Shown in pieces: positions 1 to 5,629 of a DNA stretch of 13,292 nt. The translations under genes were made by a program, and so were the position numbers. Origin of the DNA: Hyphomicrobiaceae bacterium (GTDB taxonomy: Bacteria; Pseudomonadota; Alphaproteobacteria; Rhizobiales; HXMU1428-3); assembly GCA_028285025.1 (NCBI GenBank), contig JANQQH010000402.1, positions 1 through 13,292 of the forward strand. Reading direction: 5' to 3'. Position 1 is the first letter of the stretch. Each line of letters begins with the position of its first letter. The notes beneath the pieces are model-generated. The model was not told the origin of the DNA. It searched no databases and saw only the letters and a list, made by a program, of their open reading frames with translations.

Positions 1-396
1 ATAAATCAACCCTTCAGAAAAAGCTTCAAGTAATTCAGCTACTTTAAACGCTCCAACCTGATTTCCTAAAATCCAATGTCCAAATTTAAAGGCTGAGGCC
101 CAAATAAAGGGAAAGGTGATTGGATTGCCAAAAAATGTCCCTAGCGCTGAGGCCAATAAATTGCCCCCAACCAAATAGGCTAGCATTGCTGCTACTAAAA
201 AATGAAACCCTAAAAAAGGCGTGAATGATACAAAAATGCCAACAGCAAAGCCCAGAGCAATGGTGTGGGCTGAGCCACTTAAACGATTGACGCGTAATAA
301 AATATAATTAACTGAGCGTGACCAACTGCGCCTTGGCCATAAAAATATGCGCAGATTTTCAAACCAGGACGCTTTGTTACGACGTTTAAATAACAT
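1..396 (-). CDS. DUF2062 domain membrane protein (3' part cut by window edge)
   Basis: This reading frame stays open from its ATG to the left edge, so only the first 132 residues are visible. It starts MLFKRRNKASWFENLRIFLWP, followed by a basic segment and a hydrophobic stretch containing GFAVGIFVSFTPFLGFHF, then GTFFGNPITFPFIW. The pairing of a 'G.AvGiF.s..P..G.h' stretch with a 'GNP.T.P' stretch is the hallmark of the DUF2062 family of small integral membrane proteins. The family's biochemical role is unknown. In many alphaproteobacteria this gene sits upstream of acpS-lepB-rnc, so acpS may lie just off the left edge (inference). An AGGAG element lies about 12 bases before the ATG. It also overlaps a ten-codon upstream frame at 405-437. 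The family call is fairly secure from the motifs; the function is not known. Confidence 0.85.
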   Translation of the reverse strand, partial: MLFKRRNKASWFENLRIFLWPRRSWSRSVNYILLRVNRLSGSAHTIALGFAVGIFVSFTPFLGFHFLVAAMLAYLVGGNLLASALGTFFGNPITFPFIWASAFKFGHWILGNQVGAFKVAELLEAFSEGLIY

Positions 397-404
397 TGAC
401 GAAT

Positions 405-437
405 TTACTCTCCTAAACGGGCCGCCATTGCCTTCAT
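405..437 (-). other. Possible ten-codon leader frame before the DUF2062 gene
   Basis: On the minus strand an ATG at 437 opens the frame MKAMAARLGE and stops with TAA at 405-407, eight bases before the DUF2062 start. The last codons of this frame contain the AGGAG that serves the downstream gene, so translating it could couple to or block initiation there. The frame has no strong ribosome binding site of its own. The frame is so short that chance is a real alternative. Confidence 0.2.
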
Positions 438-564
438 AAAAGCCAGCTTTATTTAGGGCCAACTGATGTTTTGTTGCAAATTAGGTATAAGCTCGATTGC
501 CAAAATTCAACACTTTAAGCGCATAACTGCTTATTATCTGTCAAAAAATTGACGAATCTTTTCT

Positions 565-581
565 TTAGGCTGTTAGCCTAA
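565..581. repeat. Inverted repeat, 7-bp arms, 3-bp centre
   Basis: TTAGGCT at 565-571 and AGCCTAA at 575-581 are exact reverse complements separated by GTT. The site lies in the divergent spacer, upstream of the possible plus-strand promoter. It could be an operator half-site pair or a small hairpin. No T-run follows on either strand, so a terminator is unlikely. Confidence 0.5.
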
Positions 582-611
582 TAAGAAATTATGCCAAAAT
601 TCTGCTAATTA

Positions 612-625
612 ATGATTGAGATCAA
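612..625. promoter_or_regulatory. FNR/FixK-like dyad, one mismatch
   Basis: ATGAT-TGAG-ATCAA matches the FNR/FixK consensus TTGAT-N4-ATCAA at nine of ten fixed positions. It lies just upstream of a possible -35 element at 635. A match this good could arise by chance in a window of this size with AT-rich spacers, so confidence is low. The spacing to the predicted start of transcription (centre near -51) is not a standard class I or class II position. Confidence 0.22.
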
Positions 626-634
626 CACTTTAAA

Positions 635-663
635 TTGAAGTTTTTTGCTCTTTTATTTATAGG
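635..663 (+). promoter_or_regulatory. Possible sigma-70-type promoter of the secreted-protein gene
   Basis: TTGAAG at 635-640 and TATAGG at 658-663 are separated by 17 bases. Each matches its consensus hexamer at four of six positions. Transcription would start near 670 and give a leader of about 107 nt that includes the inverted repeat at 729-747. Judged by eye only. Confidence 0.3.
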
Positions 664-728
664 GTATGAAAGCAATAAAAGACTAACCAATCAACTGTTT
701 TAAGGGTTTAGCTTATCGAGGAACGATT

Positions 729-747
729 TTAGCTGTTTAACAGCTAA
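729..747. repeat. Near-perfect 19-bp palindrome upstream of the secreted-protein gene
   Basis: TTAGCTGTT at 729-737 and AACAGCTAA at 739-747 are exact reverse complements around a single central T. The dyad ends 20 bases before the ribosome binding site of the gene at 777. As DNA it looks like an operator for a dimeric regulator. As RNA it would fold into a hairpin in the leader. No poly-T follows directly enough to call it a terminator. Confidence 0.55.
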
Positions 748-776
748 TTATCTGACAGTTTTTTTTAAGGACTATC

Positions 777-1418
777 ATGACTTTTGGTTCTAAGACATTA
801 TGGTTTGAGATGCCGGTTTTTACAGGTATTCTTTATCAGCCCCGTCTCAAACGTTTTTTAGGTGCCGGGATTGTTGCTGGCATTGCTTGTTTTTCTCACC
901 CGGTGTTGGCTGATCAACTCTCGGTATGCGTGGTTTGTAATGACCCTGGCAAAGTTTACCAGTGTACTTTTAACACCGTTGATGTGGGCAATGTTTCACC
1001 TAACATTCGTGGCTTTCATTTTGCCTGTATTAAAGAACTTGCTCAATATGGTGAGCATAGCCAATGTGCTGCCCGGCGCAATGATACCATTGCCTGTTCA
1101 GGTGAGCCTTATACCCTGAAAAATGCTCAAAGTTTGTATAAACCTGAACTGGAAGCGGAGGCTTTGGCTGAGGGTGAACAAGAGATAAGTCCTCCTTCCC
1201 AACAAAAAAAACAACCAACCTTGGTAGACAGCACCAGCAAAACCTACAAAAAGGCGGTTGACTCTGTTGAGCAGGGGTATGAGAGCACGAAGGAAACTGT
1301 GAAAAAGGGGTATAAGAGCACAACCAAAACCGTTAAGTCAGTTGGTGACAAAATCAATGATGCTGCAAAAACCACCTATGATTGTGTTATGAGCCTTTTC
1401 AGCGATTGTAGCAACTAA
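777..1418 (+). CDS. Unrecognised secreted cysteine-rich protein with 11-residue-repeat tail
   Basis: I do not recognise a named family. The 213-residue product starts with a long signal peptide: basic residues around 21-26 (QPRLKR), a hydrophobic core at 28-39, and a likely cut after A45 in HPVLA-DQ. The exported part has two regions. Residues 46-115 carry six cysteines (51, 54, 63, 84, 97, 107), opening with CVVC, which suggests disulfides or metal binding in the periplasm. Residues 125-155 are polar and low in complexity. Residues 157-211 form an 11-residue repeat with Y157, Y168, Y179, G190 and Y201 in register, and end with two more cysteines (203, 211). Such 11-residue repeats form amphipathic helices in LEA-like and lipid-binding proteins. 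An AAGGA element six bases before ATG 777 supports this start. The N-terminal domain loosely resembles small secreted hypothetical proteins of Hyphomicrobiales, but that is from memory. Confidence 0.8.
   Translation: MTFGSKTLWFEMPVFTGILYQPRLKRFLGAGIVAGIACFSHPVLADQLSVCVVCNDPGKVYQCTFNTVDVGNVSPNIRGFHFACIKELAQYGEHSQCAARRNDTIACSGEPYTLKNAQSLYKPELEAEALAEGEQEISPPSQQKKQPTLVDSTSKTYKKAVDSVEQGYESTKETVKKGYKSTTKTVKSVGDKINDAAKTTYDCVMSLFSDCSN
1245..1409 (+). repeat. 33-nt coding repeats (11-residue units)
   Basis: Five units of 33 nt begin at codons 157, 168, 179, 190 and 201. At the DNA level GGGGTATGAGAGCAC (1274-1288) and GGGGTATAAGAGCAC (1307-1321) differ at one base and are exactly 33 nt apart, so at least two units arose by recent duplication. 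The later units are diverged. Confidence 0.75.
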
Positions 1419-1468
1419 AGATATACTCGGCTTTAGGCTCTGATGGAGCTTAACACGCTTTGGCGACT

Positions 1469-1735
1469 TTATTTGCCGATATAATCTCGAGCCAGTTTTT
1501 GGGCCACTGCAATTTCAGCTTTGGTCATTTCGTTGGCAATTTCTTTGCGATAAGCCAATGCAGACTTGTTACCTTTTAATGCGGCTAGGTTAAACCATTT
1601 GTGGGCAACCACTAAATTTGCATCTACGTCGCGCCCTGCTGCATACATCATACCCAATTCAAAAAAAGCATCCGGCGCCCCGCCTTCTACTGCCCCTTCT
1701 ATCTCAGCATGAATAGGAAAATCCAAACGTGCCAT
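1469..1735 (-). CDS. Small Sel1-repeat-like protein
   Basis: The 88-residue product has no signal peptide or membrane segment. The stretch DAFFELGMMYAAGRDVDANL followed by VVAHKWFNLAALKGNKSA fits the Sel1/TPR-like pattern (A...LG.mY..G..v..d...A..W...AA..G...A), giving one to two helical repeats at residues 20-60. The tail ANEMTKAEIAVAQKLARDYI is a helix. Sel1 repeats usually mediate protein-protein contacts; no enzyme function is implied. AAGGAAG about nine bases before the ATG supports the start. The gene converges on the secreted-protein gene with a 50-bp gap in which I see no strong terminator. Similar short Sel1 proteins are common in alphaproteobacteria; the partner is unknown. Confidence 0.85.
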   Translation of the reverse strand: MARLDFPIHAEIEGAVEGGAPDAFFELGMMYAAGRDVDANLVVAHKWFNLAALKGNKSALAYRKEIANEMTKAEIAVAQKLARDYIGK

Positions 1736-2285
1736 TGATCTACTTCCTTACCTCTTTTTTGATCAGTGAACTTTTGCTCACAAATCAGTACGCCTTACTT
1801 TGCTCTTTTTTAGAGCTTTAGATAATCAATAAGCAGACCTTGCCATAAGGGTTGAAAGATACGGTAAAGAAAGCTGGCTAATAAATTACGAAAAAATTGG
1901 CCGTTTTGTTTTAAAATAGAGCAAATTTGGGTTTGCAGGCACTGCGACGCTTCACTTTCCAACTTGCTTTAATCTTCTGTTTATAAAATAAGTAAGTAAT
2001 CATTTACTATGATGATCAAAATTATTTGAAACATGATTTTTTGCAAAAGTACACATAGAGCAAAGGCAAAATAATATTATTCAATAATATGTTTTTATTT
2101 TACATATTAATTTTTACTATAATGACTAATCAAAAACTATTATTCTTCTATCTTGCTTTTTGACTATTATCATCAACAAGATGAAATAACACATTGATTT
2201 AATAGATATGATTTGCTATTTCCTTTCGTAAATTTGTTCTAGAGTAGAGTTTTTTTCCACAGACAAAAATAGTAACCATATTAGC
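1736..2285. other. AT-rich spacer, 550 bp, no gene seen
   Basis: This stretch separates the Sel1-like gene (leftward) from the tetR gene (rightward). It is strongly AT-rich, most of all between 1981 and 2220. A perfect TATAAT lies at 2118-2123, but the -35 position 17 bases upstream (TTATTT at 2095-2100) is poor. A 12-bp palindrome AATAATATTATT lies at 2070-2081 and a five-base hairpin GCTCT/AGAGC at 1802-1816. I see no coding signal and no structured RNA I can name. Confidence 0.5.
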
Positions 2286-2912
2286 ATGAAGACAAATAAT
2301 AATCTCGAGGAAACGCGGATAAGAATACTTGAGGCTGCTGAAAGGCAGTTTTTGAGCCATGGTTATGACGCGACGCGTTTAGAAGACATCGTGCGAGATG
2401 CTAGGGTTTCAAAAACAGCTATCTATAAAATTTTTGGGGGGAAACGAGAATTATTTTTGGCTCTCAATGATAATGTTATCCGGGCCTTGATTAAAAAGAT
2501 TGCCCCGTCTAGTACAGGTAATACTGACTCCTTGGAAGAGTTAAAACAAAACCTTTATGAGCTTGGCAAAGATTATTTAACAAGTTTAACCCAAGGTCAC
2601 CCTTTGTCTCTTTTCCGGCTAAATTTATCCATTGCAACGCGCTTTAAGGATGCTTCCAAAAATTATTATAATCTTGGGCCTAATGCTTTTCAGGATATTT
2701 TGTCTCAGTTTTTTCAAGACGTTCATGAAGCTAATATTTTGCATATTCCAGATACGAATATCGCCGCCGATCAATTCATGGGCATGATTCGTGGCAATTT
2801 CCATATTAAAGCTTTAATGGATATCGACTTTCAACCAAGTTCAGAGGCGATTTCTGATTATGTGGAAAGTTCGGTTAATTTGTTTATAGCCGGCTATCTA
2901 CCTCGCGGTTAG
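2286..2912 (+). CDS. TetR/AcrR-family transcriptional regulator
   Basis: The 208-residue protein has the standard TetR DNA-binding domain at about residues 10-60: TRIRILEAAERQFLSHGYDAT, then the helix-turn-helix IVRDARVSKTAIYKIFGGKRELF. The C-terminal part is helical and should bind a ligand and dimerise. Its layout fits the AefR-like C-terminal group, but that is a weak call. TetR proteins usually repress a neighbouring operon. The nearest genes are the convergent fetAB block and the leftward Sel1-like gene 550 bp away, so no target is obvious beyond self-regulation. No good ribosome binding site precedes the ATG at 2286, but the HTH begins at the normal distance from it. The gene converges on fetB with a 30-bp gap. 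Confidence 0.93.
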   Translation: MKTNNNLEETRIRILEAAERQFLSHGYDATRLEDIVRDARVSKTAIYKIFGGKRELFLALNDNVIRALIKKIAPSSTGNTDSLEELKQNLYELGKDYLTSLTQGHPLSLFRLNLSIATRFKDASKNYYNLGPNAFQDILSQFFQDVHEANILHIPDTNIAADQFMGMIRGNFHIKALMDIDFQPSSEAISDYVESSVNLFIAGYLPRG

Positions 2913-2942
2913 CTAGGCTGAGCACCTATTAAAATTGACTTT

Positions 2943-3737
2943 TTACTGCTTTAAGCGTTCCACTCTTAATCTATGGCGCTCATCTGTTAACAGTAGTGCT
3001 GTTCCCATGACACCTGCTATTGTTCCCAATGCAGTCCCCCCTGCTATTAAAAACATAATCATTACCTGATATTTTGTTGCATCAATGGGATCTACGCCGG
3101 CGATGATTTGACCTGTCATCATGCCAGGCAACGACACAATGCCAGAGGCGGCCATAGAATTTATGATTGGCATCATCCCGGCTTTGAGCGCTTGTTTGAT
3201 GTGTGCTTTTAAGGCTTGGAACCGGGGGGCGCCTAGGGATAATCGCTCTTCTATAACCGCTTGGGATTGTTTGATGGAAACGGACAAGGTTTCCATGCCC
3301 AAAGCAATGCCTGTCATTGTGTTCCCAAGTATCATCCCTAAAATTGGCAGAACATAGCGCGGGGCATACCATGGATCTGGCTGAATGAGAAAACCGATTG
3401 CAAAGCCTGTGCATATAAAGCCTACAAACATTAAGGTTACTGTGCCCAGCCCATAGGCTTTCATGCCCTTCAAGCGATAGCTTTGGCGTGCTAGGATTTC
3501 ATACCCGGCCACGGCCAACATGATGAACGCCCAACCGATTGTCCACCAGGGACCTGTTTGGGCAAAGATAAATTTTAATACAAACCCGATTGCACTGAGC
3601 TGGATTAGCATGCGCGCGGTATTGATAAACAATGTGCGCTCTAGACCTAGCCCCAAGGCGATTGAAAGCCCCCCATTAATGAAGATTAACAAAGCGGCCA
3701 TACTTAAATCAAAAAGAGACAGGCTGACATAATCCAT
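2943..3737 (-). CDS. fetB: Iron-export ABC transporter permease FetB
   Basis: The product is the membrane half of the FetAB exporter, which moves iron out of the cytoplasm and protects against peroxide in E. coli. It has 264 residues, close to the family norm of about 260, and about seven membrane segments (roughly 9-32, 41-60, 64-83, 98-118, 128-147, 193-212, 224-250). Family signatures are GMILGNTMTG (134-143), ERLSLGA (164-170, the cytoplasmic coupling loop) and VSLPGMMTGQIIAGVDP (201-217) followed by KYQVMI. These match the E. coli protein closely from memory. The ATG overlaps the fetA stop by one base (TAATG). A strong AAGGAG lies inside the end of fetA, so the two genes are translationally coupled. 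It is the last gene of the block. Confidence 0.95.
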   Translation of the reverse strand: MDYVSLSLFDLSMAALLIFINGGLSIALGLGLERTLFINTARMLIQLSAIGFVLKFIFAQTGPWWTIGWAFIMLAVAGYEILARQSYRLKGMKAYGLGTVTLMFVGFICTGFAIGFLIQPDPWYAPRYVLPILGMILGNTMTGIALGMETLSVSIKQSQAVIEERLSLGAPRFQALKAHIKQALKAGMMPIINSMAASGIVSLPGMMTGQIIAGVDPIDATKYQVMIMFLIAGGTALGTIAGVMGTALLLTDERHRLRVERLKQ

Positions 3738-4351
3738 TAGCTGATCTCCTTTTCATCAGATGTAAGGCGGGCTTTGCCTGATTTGAAGGTTAAACTAATG
3801 GCTCCGTATTTTTCTATCTGTTTGGGACTATGGCTGACCAGTAAAATAATGGCGCCGCGGTTTAACTCAGACTCAATCATCAATTCCATGCGGGCGATGC
3901 TTTGCCCATCAAGGGCACTGGTGGGTTCATCTAACAACAAAACCTTCGGCTGGTCTTGAATGGCGCGTAAAAAGGACAAGCGTTGTTTTTCTCCGGTTGA
4001 AAGATCTTCAACAGGCCATTGCAAGAGTTTTTCAGGCAAGTCCAAAGCTTCCATCCATTTTAAGAGATCGGTTTTGTTCCTATCAAAGTGGAGGCCGACA
4101 CGTTCATGCCACCAATGAGAGCTGGCCGGTACAAAACGTACTTTTTTGCGCCATTCAAAAGCCGGCATCATGCTGCGTTCCACACCGTCCAACAAAACGT
4201 TCCCTTTTGAGGGGTCAAGGTCAGCCAATGCGCGCAAAAATCTTGTTTTACCAGAGCCGGAAGCCCCTTTAATGATCAAAGATTGTCCCTTCTTGAGGGA
4301 CAAGGAAACAGGTCTGAAAATTTCATTTTGCAAATCGATAATTTCAAACAT
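3737..4351 (-). CDS. fetA: Iron-export ABC transporter ATP-binding protein FetA
   Basis: This is the ATPase half of the FetAB exporter and powers FetB from the cytoplasmic side. The 204 residues show Walker A GASGSGKT (29-36), the ABC signature LSTGEKQ (117-123), Walker B VLLLDEPT (137-144), the D-loop SALD (145-148) and the switch histidine H174. Where a Q-loop glutamine is expected, the sequence reads RFVPASSHWW (72-81), so that glutamine seems to be absent. Similar 'VPA...WW' sequences occur in alphaproteobacterial relatives as I recall them, so this is probably a lineage trait and not a broken gene. The length is near that of E. coli FetA (about 225). The ribosome binding site is weak. 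The gene follows the methyltransferase by 25 bases, so it may be co-transcribed with it and holC. The fetA symbol rests on the partner fetB. Confidence 0.92.
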   Translation of the reverse strand: MFEIIDLQNEIFRPVSLSLKKGQSLIIKGASGSGKTRFLRALADLDPSKGNVLLDGVERSMMPAFEWRKKVRFVPASSHWWHERVGLHFDRNKTDLLKWMEALDLPEKLLQWPVEDLSTGEKQRLSFLRAIQDQPKVLLLDEPTSALDGQSIARMELMIESELNRGAIILLVSHSPKQIEKYGAISLTFKSGKARLTSDEKEIS

Positions 4352-4376
4352 TCACTGGAGCCTGTTGACTATCAAA

Positions 4377-5054
4377 TTACCCACGCTGGAACTCTGCCAG
4401 AAAATGTCGCATTGGGGGTGTTTTTTGATCAAAAAATGTTTCTCTTAAAATTGAGCGAAAGCCTAATGTTTCAAAGCGGTCTAATTCAGATGGCGTCAAG
4501 GGCCAGGGCGGTGGGTTGAGCGGTTCATCCTCTAGGCGCCCGCGTGCTACGATTAGCAAGCGCCCTTTTGGGGCTACCAAACTGGCTAAAGAGTGAAACG
4601 CTTGGGTCCGCTCAGGGTCTTTTAAGGCCTGAATGGTGAAGGTCTCGCTGACCAAATCAAAGGCGCCGGTCCACTCTTTGGGGGGATTTAATAAATCAGC
4701 GGCCTGCCAGTCGATGGGTAAATCAGCAAAACGTTTTTCGGCCCAATCCACAGCCGTTTTGGAAATGTCAAAGGCGGTAACGTTATAGCCAGCTTTTGCC
4801 AAAACGGCTGCATTGTCACCCAGGCCTGTTCCCACATCCAAGGCGTGGCCTGTGCAACTGTGTTCTGGCTGGCGCTCTAGCCAATTTAACAGCGGGAAGC
4901 GCGCCTGCTTGTGGCCCCAGGGTATAAGATCTGGATCGCCTTCAGCTTCTCGGTACAAGGCGTCAAACCATAAAAGCGGGGTGCCTTGGGCTTCATATTC
5001 GGCTCTCAGCCGGTCTGCAATCGCCTTGCCTTGTTTTCGTTTTTCCTGGTCCAT
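4377..5054 (-). CDS. Class I SAM-dependent methyltransferase, substrate unknown
   Basis: From the ATG at 5054 the protein has 225 residues. The Rossmann-type SAM site is clear: motif I ALDVGTGLGDNAA (71-83), the acidic residue after strand 2 in AFDIS (D96), QAADL (118-122) and FDLVSETFTIQAL (132-144), followed by the strand-5 segment GRLLIVARG. Before the domain, PLLWFDALYREAEGDPDLIPWG is typical of a broad group of small bacterial methyltransferases loosely annotated as TPMT-like. The substrate cannot be read from the sequence. The open frame extends to a TTG at 5108, but that start would overlap the end of holC; ATG 5054 leaves an 11-base gap after the holC stop. Neither has a strong ribosome binding site, so coupling to holC is likely. 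The gene ends 25 bases before fetA. Confidence 0.88.
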   Translation of the reverse strand: MDQEKRKQGKAIADRLRAEYEAQGTPLLWFDALYREAEGDPDLIPWGHKQARFPLLNWLERQPEHSCTGHALDVGTGLGDNAAVLAKAGYNVTAFDISKTAVDWAEKRFADLPIDWQAADLLNPPKEWTGAFDLVSETFTIQALKDPERTQAFHSLASLVAPKGRLLIVARGRLEDEPLNPPPWPLTPSELDRFETLGFRSILRETFFDQKTPPMRHFLAEFQRG

Positions 5055-5065
5055 AAAGAAATTAT

Positions 5066-5512
5066 TTAAGCCTTTTTCTCCCAAGCCCCTGCTTGGTTTT
5101 GTTGCCAATAGGTGGCTTCAATATTGTGTGCTTTGGCCGCTTTCCATTGGATACGTGCGCGCTCAACGGCTTCCTCATCATGGCCATTGAAAATATAAAC
5201 TAGTCTTTGATAGCTGGTATGAGCTGTGACATCCCCGCTATCGACAAAAAAACGGATATCAGCCTTGTTGGGATTGTCTGGTTCATGTGTGAGCAGTATG
5301 GGTTGTCGTTCCGCGCCCGGATCGCTGCTTTTGCCGTGGGGCAAGAAACTTTCATCTGCAAAGGTCCACAACATCGTGTCGAGCGCCTCAACCCGCTCTT
5401 GGGGTGCGGTTTCGACAATGGCCTGCCAGCCTTTGTCTAAGCTTTTTTGCAACAGGTCCGGTAAGACTCGCTCCAAAGGGGCTGATTGCAAATGATAAAA
5501 CAGTAAGTCCAT
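5066..5512 (-). CDS. holC: DNA polymerase III chi subunit HolC
   Basis: Chi is the clamp-loader subunit that binds single-strand-binding protein and links it to the replicative polymerase. From ATG 5512 the protein has 148 residues, the usual size. Family landmarks run in order: MDLLFYHLQSAPLERVLPDL at the start, KGWQAIV (27-33), LDTMLWTFADESFLPHG (44-60), the arginine before QPILL (69-75), and RLVYIFNGHDEEAVERAR (103-120) near the end. The tail ATYWQQNQAGAWEKKA is also typical of alphaproteobacterial chi. An in-frame ATG at 5578 would add 22 residues with no match to the family, so I prefer 5512. It heads the close-packed block holC - methyltransferase - fetA - fetB. hemN lies 114 bases upstream with a weak terminator-like hairpin between. 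Confidence 0.92.
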   Translation of the reverse strand: MDLLFYHLQSAPLERVLPDLLQKSLDKGWQAIVETAPQERVEALDTMLWTFADESFLPHGKSSDPGAERQPILLTHEPDNPNKADIRFFVDSGDVTAHTSYQRLVYIFNGHDEEAVERARIQWKAAKAHNIEATYWQQNQAGAWEKKA

Positions 5513-5609
5513 TGTTTGGTTCTGCTCAATGATATTTTTTTCAAGGTTAATCTTGGCAGAAAAAATGGCATGTTTCATCTGGTTTGTATAGGCATTGATT
5601 GCACATAAA

Positions 5610-5629
5610 ATTAATAGGTCCTGGGCCTA
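5610..5629 (-). terminator. Weak terminator-like hairpin at the end of hemN
   Basis: TAGGTCC (5615-5621) and GGGCCTA (5623-5629) can pair with one G-U wobble, leaving a practical five-base-pair stem with a short loop. The stem includes the hemN stop codon. On the minus strand it is followed by TTAATTTTATG, only a broken T-run. Termination would be inefficient, so some read-through into holC is possible. Confidence 0.3.

Larger units (their letters stand above)
397..776. other. Divergent intergenic spacer, 380 bp, dyad-rich
   Basis: No convincing gene lies here. The spacer separates the leftward DUF2062 gene from the rightward secreted-protein gene and must carry both promoters. It holds two clear inverted repeats (565-581 and 729-747), an FNR-box-like dyad (612-625), a possible plus-strand promoter (635-663) and a ten-codon minus-strand frame (405-437) that overlaps the ribosome binding site of the DUF2062 gene. 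Each is listed separately. Confidence 0.6.

Noticed and set aside
2070..2090. AT palindrome AATAATATTATT with a nearby partial repeat as an operator
   Set aside because: The stretch is so AT-rich that such short dyads are expected by chance.
5055..5108. TTG start for the methyltransferase at 5108
   Set aside because: It would overlap holC by 43 bases and adds 18 residues outside the domain; ATG 5054 fits the gene spacing.
5513..5578. Upstream ATG of holC at 5578
   Set aside because: HolC proteins begin directly with the strand seen as LLFYHL; the 22 extra residues are not typical.
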